A stretch of 32,428 bases of DNA from Actinomycetota bacterium (GTDB lineage: Bacteria; Armatimonadota; SYMT01), in contig SYKE01000088.1 of assembly GCA_005798285.1 (NCBI GenBank), positions 1 to 32,428 on the forward strand, given 5' to 3'. Both the position numbers and the translations under genes were made by a program. The notes under the pieces were generated by a model, which was given only the letters and a program-made list of their open reading frames with translations, did not search any database and had not been told where the DNA came from. The first letter of the stretch is position 1; every line of letters starts with the position of its first letter. Below, piece after piece: positions 1-7,857 of the stretch.

Positions 1-64
1 CGATCAACTCTTGTCGCTTCCGCTGTGAAATCACCACGACGCACCCCTCCAAGTCCGGCCGAGG

Positions 65-1636
65 ATGGCAGGATGGATTCAGATTCTACATGCGGTGGTG
101 AATCGACCTCCGAACTGCCCAACTCTTGCATCGCACCCATCGGATGGGCTACCGCTCGGCGCTCCGTATCCTGTTGGTGAAACGACCATCACCTGGCGGG
201 CGGTCGACGCCGCCGGTAATGTGTCCGAGTGCCATCAGATGGTTACCGTCCACGATGAGGAGGCTCCCTCGATTGTCGTGCCCGGCAACATCAGCGCCTC
301 GAACGACGCCGGCCAGTGTGCCGCAGTGGTGTCTGTCGGTTCGGCGACAGCGACCGACAACTGCTCGGTTCACGCAGTAACCGGCGTTCGCAGCGACGGA
401 CTCCCCCTCAACGCGCCTTATCCCGTTGGAACGACCGTCATTACCTGGACGGCTGTGGATCACAGTGGAAACACCAGCAGTGGGGTCCAGGTCGTCACGG
501 TATCCGACACCGAGGCGCCCGTGCTCACTGCTCCGGGAAGCATCACCCGAAGCAACGACGCCGGCAAGTGCTCTTCCGCCGTCGATACCGGCACGGCCAC
601 GGCCACCGACAATTGCGGGGTCGTTTCCATCACCGGGGTCCGATCCGACGGAGCCGCGCTCGGCATGCCGTATCCAGTCGGCGTCACGACGATCACCTGG
701 ACGGCGGCCGATGCTGCCGGAAACACGGCTAGCGGCTCCAGCACGGTGACGGTCAACGATACCGAAGCCCCGGCGCTGACGCCGCCCTCAAACGTGAGTC
801 GGCCGAACGATGCCGGAAAGTGCTCGGCGACCGTTGGCGGAGTCGCGGCCGCGGCCACCGACAACTGTGGCGTCTCCGCGATCACCGGCGTGCGGTCCGA
901 CGGTGCAGCGCTCACGGCGCCCTACCCGGTGGTCACAACGACGATCACCTGGACCGCGACCGACGCCGCCGGAAACTCATCCAGCGGTTCCAGCACGGTC
1001 ACTGTGATCGATGCGGAATCGCCTGTTCTGACGGCGCCCGCGAACGTAACGCAGTCGAACGATCCCGGCAAGTGCTTCGCCACAGTCAATGCCGGCGCCG
1101 CAACGGCGACCGACAACTGTGCCGTGGCTGCGATTACCGGAGTTCGATCGGATGGGCAGCCGCTGAATGCCTCCTATCCGGTGGGAACCACGACCATCAC
1201 CTGGACCGTGACGGACACGGCTGGTCTGAGTGCCAGCGCCGTTCAGACGGTCACGGTGAAGGACACGGAAGCTCCCACCGTGGCATGTGTTCCGACAACG
1301 AATCCCTCGGGCGGGAACATCCCGTCCGCCGGAAACAACCCGAAGAGTGGCCAGAATCCGGATGGGTTCTACCAGCTTCTGTCGGCCGACAACTGCGATC
1401 TTTCCCCCAAGATCTACATCGGAGACACGGCCGGCAGCTTTGTCACCGGGCCGTTCAAGAGCGGCGACAAAGTCAAGATCACTCAAGCAGTCGGCAAGAC
1501 GCCCAGCGCCAAGCCGATGGCCGGCGTGATCATCTCGCACATCCAGATCCAGGGCGACGCCGTCCTCTGGGCCGTGGATGACAAGGGGAACAAATCCCCG
1601 GTTCACATCTGCTACGTCGCTCCCAAGCCGAAGTAG
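65..1636 (+). CDS. HYR-domain repeat protein, 5' end atypical or truncated
   Basis: Probable extracellular or surface protein built from hyalin (HYR) Ig-like repeats, usually adhesion or matrix modules. From the first ATG (523 aa) there is a partial repeat (about residues 18-65), then four full 84-residue repeats (66-149, 150-233, 234-317, 318-401). Each begins E-A/S-P, carries NDAGKC and ATDNC, and ends near PVGTTTITWTA. The paired cysteines in each repeat are conserved. A different C-terminal domain of about 120 residues follows, with several cysteines. No signal peptide is visible, and the frame has a stop at 26-28. The ATG at 65 therefore probably lies inside the remnant of a longer gene: the first repeat lacks its front half. 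A double hairpin follows the stop. HYR identity is quite sure; the start is not. Confidence 0.8.
   Translation: MAGWIQILHAVVNRPPNCPTLASHPSDGLPLGAPYPVGETTITWRAVDAAGNVSECHQMVTVHDEEAPSIVVPGNISASNDAGQCAAVVSVGSATATDNCSVHAVTGVRSDGLPLNAPYPVGTTVITWTAVDHSGNTSSGVQVVTVSDTEAPVLTAPGSITRSNDAGKCSSAVDTGTATATDNCGVVSITGVRSDGAALGMPYPVGVTTITWTAADAAGNTASGSSTVTVNDTEAPALTPPSNVSRPNDAGKCSATVGGVAAAATDNCGVSAITGVRSDGAALTAPYPVVTTTITWTATDAAGNSSSGSSTVTVIDAESPVLTAPANVTQSNDPGKCFATVNAGAATATDNCAVAAITGVRSDGQPLNASYPVGTTTITWTVTDTAGLSASAVQTVTVKDTEAPTVACVPTTNPSGGNIPSAGNNPKSGQNPDGFYQLLSADNCDLSPKIYIGDTAGSFVTGPFKSGDKVKITQAVGKTPSAKPMAGVIISHIQIQGDAVLWAVDDKGNKSPVHICYVAPKPK
260..1267 (+). repeat. Four tandem 252-bp coding repeats (HYR modules)
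   Basis: Four consecutive units of exactly 252 bp encode the full HYR modules. The copies diverge in sequence but keep the same length and phase, as expected for a protein-level tandem duplication under selection. They could recombine with one another and so vary in copy number between strains, which is inference. Confidence 0.85.
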
Positions 1637-1650
1637 CTCGTGCCGATGAA

Positions 1651-1721
1651 GGATCCCGTTCCGCGGCCTGTGGAATGGGATCCGGATGGCTGGATGAGTC
1701 TTCGGGCGGGTTCAGCCATCC
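1651..1721 (+). terminator. Tandem hairpins after the HYR gene
   Basis: Two hairpins lie just after the stop at 1636. GGATCCCGTTCC (1651-1662) pairs with GGAATGGGATCC (1672-1683) over 12 bp with one G-U. GGATGGCTG (1684-1692) pairs exactly with CAGCCATCC (1713-1721). There is no T-run, so this may be a Rho-independent-like or 3'-stabilising structure rather than a classical terminator. Confidence 0.5.
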
Positions 1722-1765
1722 ACATCGCCCACAGACGGCGCGAGGTCCGGATCGGGTAGCTATCC

Positions 1766-3625
1766 ATGGCGAAGTCAAGACCAGCAGTTTGTTGCATGGC
1801 GCTCGCCGTTTTCGCGCTGGGGACTCTTCCGCTGCTCCCCGGAAGTGGGGGAGTGGCCACCGCGGACGAGACCAGGCCTCAGGTCTCGCTGCCGACGGAT
1901 GCGCGTCTCGACCGCCCCATCAGCTTGCGGGTTCCTCGGCTCTCGTTGACCGAGTTGGGGAGCGAGTTGTCCTCAAAAGGGGGCGTCAAGCTCGTCGCCA
2001 CGCCCGAATTGGATGACGAGTTTGCCGCCGTCTTCTGCAATGACCGCCCGCTCCGGGAAGTGATGGAGCAGCTCGCACACCAGTTTGGCTGCCGATGGGT
2101 TCGTGAGGGGGGCGAAGGTGCGGCCACGTACCGAATGCTGCCGCCGTCCGGCCTGGAGCTCGACCCGATGGCGAGGGGGCGCGCCACCCTGCTGACCGCA
2201 GTCCGCGCGGAGGTCGGCCGGCTTCGGGCCCTCCGCGGCGTTGACCCAGAGGTGCTCAAGACCGAAGCGGACGGGCACGACCGCGAGTTTACACGAATAC
2301 GCTCCCTCCCTCCCGCCGATCAGACGGCGTTCTATCGAACCAACGAGGGGAAGTCTTTGCTGGCGCGGACTCCCGAGACCACACGGCGAAGGCGGATGGC
2401 GGATCCGGCATTTCGATCCCTGGTCGAGTGCTCGGCTCTGCTCTCAGATGCGGATTGGCAGCGTCTGGAGCGAGGCATGACGGTGCTGCTCGCTGTCCAA
2501 CCCCGATCCGGCGCCCGGATGCTGCCCCGTCAGCTCGCCGAGGAACTCCGAAAGGCGGGAGCGACTCGAGCTCCGAGCGGATCGACCCCTCAGCAGAGCC
2601 GCCGGCGGGAGGTCGATGCGTGGACTCAGGCTGCCGACCTCTGGGTGGCGCTCCGGCTGGAGCTGGATCCGATGGGTCCGGTTGGGAGGGGCACGCTGGG
2701 CCTCGGACTGTTTCCGATTCTGCCGGGCGGCAGCGGCCCGTCGCGCTCGCTGGTGTTTACGGTGGACGTGTTCGATCCCCTGTCAGCACCGATTCGCCCG
2801 CCGAGTGGAAGCATGGCTCCCTCGGCGGCAAAGGCGTTCGCACCTCCCGGTCCCCCAGGCGGCGCCGATGCGTCCACCGTGGGCTGGTTCACCCGGATGC
2901 TCCCGAGCCTGGCGGAAACTTACCAGCTCCAACTCGTTGCCGATGCCTATCGAACTCAGAGAGCGCCACTCGCCCCACCGGCAGCAATGATGGACCTCGG
3001 GGCGGACCAGGCGCTGAACCGGTATGTGCTCCCGGAGGCCGACTGGGTTCGGGACGGCCCGTTCGTACGCATCCGACGGCGCGATTTCACTCGACTGCGG
3101 CTGCGGGAGATTCCGACCGCGCTCGCGGCTCGGCTGGCGAAGCGGGCCACCGGAGTCGGGGTGATGCCGGTCGATGCTGCCGCGGAAGTCGTGGCGAGTC
3201 TCCGAGACGCCCAGATCGAACACCTCGTGCCGGCTCTCATGGAACAGGGGGTGCGGGTGATTGCGCCGAACGGCTGGGTGCGATCCGTGGAAGCCCTCAG
3301 GTGTTACGCCGCCTTGCGAGCGGAACAGCGACAGGCTCTGGCGGCGGCGCAGAGTCTCCCGCTAACAGCCCTCTCCGCGACGGCACGCCGCCACCTGGAT
3401 GCGGTGCTGCTCGGGCGGTTCGAGGAGTTTCCACGGCTCGTGCTTCAATCTGCCCCGGGCCGGATAGCCATGAGTGTGCGCAGCTCCGGTCCCGGACCGA
3501 CGGGTGGGGGTGTCGGGGAACTCCGGGCTACGCTGACCTACAGGCTCGACGACGGTCACAAGATCGACTTCGACCTCCAGATTCCACTCTTCCAACGCCT
3601 ACCGGCGGCAGCGCCGCAGGAGTAA
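1766..3625 (+). CDS. Exported protein with STN-like N-terminal domain, function unknown
   Basis: 619-aa protein of unknown function. Residues 1-34 form a signal peptide (basic start, hydrophobic MALAVFALG run, likely cleavage near VATADE). About residues 50-125 read like the short STN domain at the N-terminus of secretins and TonB-dependent receptors: ISLRVPRLSLTELGSELSS, then DRPLREVMEQLAHQFGCRW. No secretin pore domain or TonB barrel follows, so it is probably periplasmic or outer-membrane associated. The rest (130-619) has no motif I recognise, and a Pro/Gly-rich linker lies near 345-370. An internal second start (M11) would keep the signal peptide. The next gene's ribosome binding site sits inside this gene's last codons, so the two are coupled. 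Confidence 0.7.
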   Translation: MAKSRPAVCCMALAVFALGTLPLLPGSGGVATADETRPQVSLPTDARLDRPISLRVPRLSLTELGSELSSKGGVKLVATPELDDEFAAVFCNDRPLREVMEQLAHQFGCRWVREGGEGAATYRMLPPSGLELDPMARGRATLLTAVRAEVGRLRALRGVDPEVLKTEADGHDREFTRIRSLPPADQTAFYRTNEGKSLLARTPETTRRRRMADPAFRSLVECSALLSDADWQRLERGMTVLLAVQPRSGARMLPRQLAEELRKAGATRAPSGSTPQQSRRREVDAWTQAADLWVALRLELDPMGPVGRGTLGLGLFPILPGGSGPSRSLVFTVDVFDPLSAPIRPPSGSMAPSAAKAFAPPGPPGGADASTVGWFTRMLPSLAETYQLQLVADAYRTQRAPLAPPAAMMDLGADQALNRYVLPEADWVRDGPFVRIRRRDFTRLRLREIPTALAARLAKRATGVGVMPVDAAAEVVASLRDAQIEHLVPALMEQGVRVIAPNGWVRSVEALRCYAALRAEQRQALAAAQSLPLTALSATARRHLDAVLLGRFEEFPRLVLQSAPGRIAMSVRSSGPGPTGGGVGELRATLTYRLDDGHKIDFDLQIPLFQRLPAAAPQE

Positions 3626-3629
3626 GTCC

Positions 3630-4664
3630 TTGAAACAACTTGCAGGTCGAACGTCGGTCGTCGCAAAGGTTGCCGGCGTCGCTGTCTGTGTCGTCGTCCT
3701 GGGAACTACGTCATTGCGCCTCCGCGCCGCAGTCGGCCGACCGGCCCCGGGGGAGTTATTTGAGGTGACTCGGCGGGACGTCGGAAAGATCGGCGCGGGA
3801 GATCGGGTCGAGCTGAGCTTTCCGCTGACCAACTCCGGTTCGACTCCGCTGACGATTCTGGGGGTCGATGGAGACTGCGGCTGCCTCCAGCCCGAGTTTC
3901 CGCGCGAGTTGGCGGCGGGAGCCCGGGGAGAGGTCAAGGTTGTGTTCGTGCCGCTCTCAAGCTGGTCGGGCAAGGTGGAGAAGCAGCTCCGGGTTCGATT
4001 GGGATCTCAGCCCGCGGCGGACATCCGACTGACCGTCGCCGCCGACGTGACGCCCTTTGTGAATACGATCCCCGCCGGGCCGATCACCGTGACGTACCGA
4101 CCTGGGGAGACTTACCGACGAAAGGTCCAACTGTCAATTCGGAAGGGAGTGGCGATGGAGTTGGGGGCGCCTCAACTGGAAGCATCCTGGCTGAAAGCCA
4201 GCCTGAAACGCACACCCACCACCGCAGAAGGGTCGTACGAGCTGTCAGCGGAACTGGGTCCATTTCGTCGACCGGGCGACCAGACCACCCTTTTGAGGAT
4301 CCCCACCAACGAGCCGCGCTGCCCTTCGGTCTCGATCGTGGTGATGGCTCTCGCGTCGAGCGGTCCGGTGGTCTCGCCGACGGATCTCTCGGGACGCGTG
4401 GTGGATCCAGGCGACAGGGACGTTTTGCTGGGGCGGCTCCAGGTATTCACCCGCAGCGGAAGCCTGAAACTGCTTGGACTGAAGGCAGACTCGCCGGGAA
4501 TTGGGGCCCGCGTGTCCCCGGTGCGTGCGGGACAGTTCTACGAGGTGGCTGTGAGCTACACCGGGGGTCTGAAGTCCGGCGACGTGCGCAGCCTGATCCA
4601 CGTTCGGACGGACGACGCGAGGACACCTGTGATTGACGTGCCGGTCCGGTTTACCGTTCGCTGA
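3630..4664 (+). CDS. DUF1573 domain exported protein
   Basis: 344 aa. An N-terminal hydrophobic segment (about 10-30) suggests export. Residues about 45-120 match DUF1573, an Ig-like/ASH-type domain: VGKIGAGDRVELSFPLTNSG, then GDCGCLQPEFPRELAAGARG and VKVVFVP. The CGC motif after the first strands is typical of the family. Two further Ig-like stretches fill the rest. The start is TTG, four bases after the previous stop. AGGAG (3618-3622) sits 7 bases upstream, inside the previous gene, which supports both this start and translational coupling. Binding partner unknown; a structural envelope role is inferred from the family and the STN-like neighbour. Confidence 0.75.
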   Translation: MKQLAGRTSVVAKVAGVAVCVVVLGTTSLRLRAAVGRPAPGELFEVTRRDVGKIGAGDRVELSFPLTNSGSTPLTILGVDGDCGCLQPEFPRELAAGARGEVKVVFVPLSSWSGKVEKQLRVRLGSQPAADIRLTVAADVTPFVNTIPAGPITVTYRPGETYRRKVQLSIRKGVAMELGAPQLEASWLKASLKRTPTTAEGSYELSAELGPFRRPGDQTTLLRIPTNEPRCPSVSIVVMALASSGPVVSPTDLSGRVVDPGDRDVLLGRLQVFTRSGSLKLLGLKADSPGIGARVSPVRAGQFYEVAVSYTGGLKSGDVRSLIHVRTDDARTPVIDVPVRFTVR

Positions 4665-4814
4665 GATCCGGGTTGTAGATGTCGCTCCGGCACACGCCGG
4701 GATCGGGCCGGCTCAATGGCGCACGTGAGAGGTTTCAACCGGCGGCTCGGGAGAGGATAGCAGCCACCCTTCCGTGCCGGCTCCGGCGGGTCCGACGTAC
4801 GCTGCAGGGAGCGG

Positions 4815-5939
4815 ATGATGAGCGGCACGGACACCATGGTCTTGCGCTTCGGCGAGGGAAAGATCAGCGGCATACTGTCCGCCGTGCTGGGACTCATGAG
4901 TCTCGCGGGAGTCCTGTGCTTTCACTTTCCGACCATTCTCACTACACCGGCTCTCACACAGCGAGTGGGTGTCGAGCACCTCCGCCTCTTATTGACCGTG
5001 GTGATGGCGTTCGCGTTTGCGCTCGGGCTCGTCAACTTCATGATCGGTCGGAGTCGGGAACTGGGTCTGCTGGGGATGATCTCGACGACGGTCACGCAGA
5101 TTCTGGGTGGGGCGTCGGTTCAGGTGGGAGCGGCCGCCCCTCATGGCCTCCTGCCGCTGGGGATGGATGCGCTGCTGTTGGGGCTGCTCTTCAACGCGCT
5201 GTTGTTCATTCCCATCGAGAAGCTATTCCCACTGCGCCGAGATCAACCGGTGTTCCGAAGCGAGTGGAGGGTGGATTTCAGCTACTTTGCGGTCACGAAT
5301 CTGCTGGCGTCGGTGCTGATGGCGATCGTGACCGCTTCGGGTCCTGGTCTGGTGGGATGGCTGGTGGTCTCGCCGATCCACGACTGGGTTCGGAGTCGGC
5401 TTCCAATTGTTCAGTTCGGGATGATGGCGCTCGTCGCCGATCTGGCCCAGTACTGGATCCATCGTGCTTTCCATACGCCGCGGCTGTGGCCGCTCCACGC
5501 GATCCACCACTCGACCCGAACCATGGATTGGCTCGCGGGATCGCGGCTCCATCTCCTGGAAGTGCTCTGTACCCGTGTGTCGGTCTTCCTGCCCCTGTAC
5601 TGGTTGGGATTCCCTCAAGATACGCTTTACGCGTACATCGGTTTTGTCTCCATCCACGCGGTGTTCATCCACGCGAACGTCGGCATCAACTTCGGGATCC
5701 TTCGGTACCTGCTGGCGACCCCCCAGTTTCATCACTGGCACCACACTGACGAGCCGGAGTACGCGGATAAGAACTTTGCGGTCCACTTCCCCGTGCTGGA
5801 TTTGATCTTCGGCACGCATCACCAGCCGAGAGGGAAGTGGCCCCAATCCTACGGTGTGATCGGCGAGTACCCTCCGTCAGGGATGCTCGCCCAACACGTG
5901 CACGCTCTTCGGCGGGTGTTCTCCCGCATCCATCGCTGA
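4815..5939 (+). CDS. Fatty acid hydroxylase (sterol desaturase superfamily), integral membrane
   Basis: 374-aa di-iron membrane oxygenase. About four hydrophobic segments (residues 17-140) precede the catalytic domain. Histidine clusters are HRAFH (216-220), HAIHHS (228-233) and QFHHWHH (304-310), the pattern of the ERG3/fatty-acid hydroxylase family, which oxidises C-H bonds in lipids at the membrane surface. THHQ near 335 may supply another ligand. The substrate (sterol, hopanoid, carotenoid or acyl chain) cannot be read. The N-terminal membrane extension makes it longer than minimal family members of about 250-300 aa. Start is ATG-ATG after CAGGGAGCGG. It converges on the antiporter gene with only 27 bases between stops. 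Confidence 0.85.
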   Translation: MMSGTDTMVLRFGEGKISGILSAVLGLMSLAGVLCFHFPTILTTPALTQRVGVEHLRLLLTVVMAFAFALGLVNFMIGRSRELGLLGMISTTVTQILGGASVQVGAAAPHGLLPLGMDALLLGLLFNALLFIPIEKLFPLRRDQPVFRSEWRVDFSYFAVTNLLASVLMAIVTASGPGLVGWLVVSPIHDWVRSRLPIVQFGMMALVADLAQYWIHRAFHTPRLWPLHAIHHSTRTMDWLAGSRLHLLEVLCTRVSVFLPLYWLGFPQDTLYAYIGFVSIHAVFIHANVGINFGILRYLLATPQFHHWHHTDEPEYADKNFAVHFPVLDLIFGTHHQPRGKWPQSYGVIGEYPPSGMLAQHVHALRRVFSRIHR

Positions 5940-5959
5940 TCGGTCGGGGGCTACTCGTC

Positions 5960-5977
5960 GCGCCGCTCACGCGGCGC
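5960..5977 (+). terminator. Hairpin between convergent hydroxylase and antiporter genes
   Basis: GCGCCGC (5960-5966) and GCGGCGC (5971-5977) form a perfect 7-bp stem with loop TCAC, overlapping the antiporter stop codon. There is no T-run. Position between convergent genes is the main support. Confidence 0.35.
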
Positions 5978-7394
5978 CGGTCTGCATTTCCATCCCCGAG
6001 CCCGACTTGCGGGAGAGCAGGTCGAGGATTGGTGTGGTGGCGAGCGTGGTGATCACCGCCATCAGCACGAGCATCGCGAACAGTCGAGGAGAGATGACCC
6101 CCAGATCGAGGCCGATGTTCAGCACGATCAACTCCATCAGTCCGCGGGTGTTCATCAGAATTCCGACGGATGCCGAGTCTCGCCAGCCCATGCCGGTGAG
6201 TCGCGCCGCGACGATCGTGCCGCCGAACCTTCCAACGCAGGCCGTCAACGTGATCAGGCCACACAGCAGCCACTGGTCACCGTGGATCAACCCGATCTGC
6301 GTCCGAAGTCCGGTGAAGGCGAAGAACGCCGGGAGAAGCAGCACGATCACGAAGTCCTGCAGCCGGCTGTGAAGGGTTCGAGCCACCACGGAGTCTTGCG
6401 GGATGATGGCGCCGAAGAGGAACGCGCCGAAGAGGGTGTGGATCCCGATGAACGCGGTGGCCAGGCTGGACAGGAGCATGACCACGCAGATGACGGCCAT
6501 CACGGGTTGGTCGAGCACCGGCTTGTTTGCCCATCGAGCTACCGCCTTTAGCACGAGCGGCCGGAGCACGGCGAACATCGCGACGATGTAAACCAGGGTC
6601 AACAGCAGGGTAATCCCGGCGCCCCACACGCGCGCCTGAGTGACGCCGACCACGAAGGCGAGCAGACACCACGCTGTGGCGTCGTCCACCGCCGCACACG
6701 TCAGGGCGACAATTCCCATGCGTGTGCCCTGCATCCCCCGGTCCGTGAGGATCCTCGCCAGCACCGGAAACGCGGTGACGGACATGGAAATCCCGAGGAA
6801 CAGCGAAAAGGCTGTAAACGAGACATTGCTGGTGGAGAGGGTGGGGTAGAGCCAGAGCGCCAGAGCGCTGCCGAGAATGAACGGCGTTACTATGCTGGCG
6901 TGTGAGATCGCCACGGTAAAGTGGGTCTTCTCGCGCAGCACGTCGGTGTTTAACTCCAGGCCGACGAGGAACATGAACAGAAGCACGCCGAGTTGCGCGA
7001 TCACACCCAGCAGCGGTGTTACTTTGCCCGGGAAGAGCATCCCTGAGAGTTCGGGCGCGATCCAGCCGAGGAGGGATGGACCCAGAAGAATCCCTGCTAT
7101 CACCTCGCCGATCACGGCAGGCTGGTGAAATCGCTTGAAGACCCAACCGAGTGCTCGGGACACGACGATGATGGACACCAGTGCGACTAGAACCTGCAGC
7201 AGGCTGCCGCCCGAGCTTGCAGCTCCGGGTTGAATCGCCCCTCCCTCCGGCGGCGCCGGCGCAATCAGGCCCTCTCCCTGGCGCCGGATCCAGAGAAAGA
7301 GGCCGATACAAACCGCGATCATGAGGCCGTATCCTCCGACCGTGCGTGTTGCGGAGGGAGATTGGCTCGAAGCCCGGGTTAGTGAGTTGTGCAT
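5967..7394 (-). CDS. CPA2-family cation:proton antiporter (KefB/NapA-like)
   Basis: About 475 aa from the chosen ATG, with roughly 12-13 hydrophobic helices, the size and shape of the Na+/H+ exchanger domain. Family marks include QPAVIGEVIAGILLGPSLLG near the N-terminal core, FMFLVGLELN, the ISMSVTAFPVLARILTD helix and CAAVDDATAW, whose acidic pair is the usual ion-binding DD/ND site. The protein ends soon after the last helix with no TrkA-N/RCK nucleotide-binding domain, so it lacks KefB/KefC-type NAD(H) gating. The ORF track's 619-aa start is too far upstream; ATG 7394 (MHNSLTRASS) leaves a short tail before the first helix and has AGGA about 11 bases upstream. Probable role is Na+ or K+ and pH homeostasis. 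It has a long structured upstream region. Confidence 0.88.
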   Translation of the reverse strand: MHNSLTRASSQSPSATRTVGGYGLMIAVCIGLFLWIRRQGEGLIAPAPPEGGAIQPGAASSGGSLLQVLVALVSIIVVSRALGWVFKRFHQPAVIGEVIAGILLGPSLLGWIAPELSGMLFPGKVTPLLGVIAQLGVLLFMFLVGLELNTDVLREKTHFTVAISHASIVTPFILGSALALWLYPTLSTSNVSFTAFSLFLGISMSVTAFPVLARILTDRGMQGTRMGIVALTCAAVDDATAWCLLAFVVGVTQARVWGAGITLLLTLVYIVAMFAVLRPLVLKAVARWANKPVLDQPVMAVICVVMLLSSLATAFIGIHTLFGAFLFGAIIPQDSVVARTLHSRLQDFVIVLLLPAFFAFTGLRTQIGLIHGDQWLLCGLITLTACVGRFGGTIVAARLTGMGWRDSASVGILMNTRGLMELIVLNIGLDLGVISPRLFAMLVLMAVITTLATTPILDLLSRKSGSGMEMQTGAA

Positions 7395-7857
7395 GAGTGA
7401 GAGTCCTGGAATCTCGGTTGGTGAGGAGAAACCGTGTGCCCTTAGCCTGTGCGGTCCCGCCGGTGTCCCAAAGCCTGGTTGAATTGTGCGGTCCTTGGCG
7501 TGGATGAGAGACCTCGGTGCCGCGAGCGCCTGACCGCACGTTCGGCGGTGACCGAGGAGCGGACGGTGCGGTTGTTCATCACAATTCGGTCGGGGGCCAC
7601 CACGTGGAGTGGTCGCGATGAACAACTGGTCCAGGATGGCCGAGTTGTCCCGCGCCGTCGGGAGCGCTTGCTGTGGGACACGCCGGACGGTATGTGGTTG
7701 CGGTGAAGCTGTGGGCTCGCAGGAAGGGCTATCCAGGCTCCGGACCGCACACCGGCAGCAGGCCTTCCCCAGTTGCTCTCTGTCTCGAAGGTTCACGCGG
7801 GAGACGGCGGCCAAGGCGGTCCGCAACGTGCGGGACTGCCCGACAGGGGCCGGGGGA
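7395..7857. other. 463-bp gene-free region with nested and crossing inverted repeats (possible structured RNA leader)
   Basis: No plausible gene. On the minus strand this lies between the desaturase stop and the antiporter start, so it would be the antiporter leader. Exact inverted repeats: GAATTGTG (7481-7488) with CACAATTC (7580-7587); GTTGTTCATC (7571-7580) with GATGAACAAC (7617-7626); CCTCGGT (7512-7518) with ACCGAGG (7551-7557), extended inward by about five more pairs past one bulge; ACAACT (7622-7627) with AGTTGT (7643-7648); TCCCG (7648-7652) with CGGGA (7659-7663). The first two pairs cross, the topology of a pseudoknot. The word GTGCGGTC or its complement occurs at 7449, 7486, 7532 and 7742, with a near match at 7566, allowing alternative pairings. 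I do not recognise RNase P, tmRNA, SRP or a known riboswitch. Confidence 0.55.

Noticed and set aside
260-1267. CRISPR or non-coding repeat array
   Set aside because: The 252-bp periodicity is in frame and encodes HYR protein modules.
7736-7755. Cobalamin-riboswitch-like words on the minus strand
   Set aside because: The strand reads CCGGTGTGCGGTCCGGAGCC, reminiscent of a B12 element, but the CCCGCAACTG and B12-box segments are missing.
7395-7857. RNase P RNA, tmRNA or SRP RNA
   Set aside because: None of the universally conserved words of these RNAs was found on either strand, despite the pseudoknot-like pairings.
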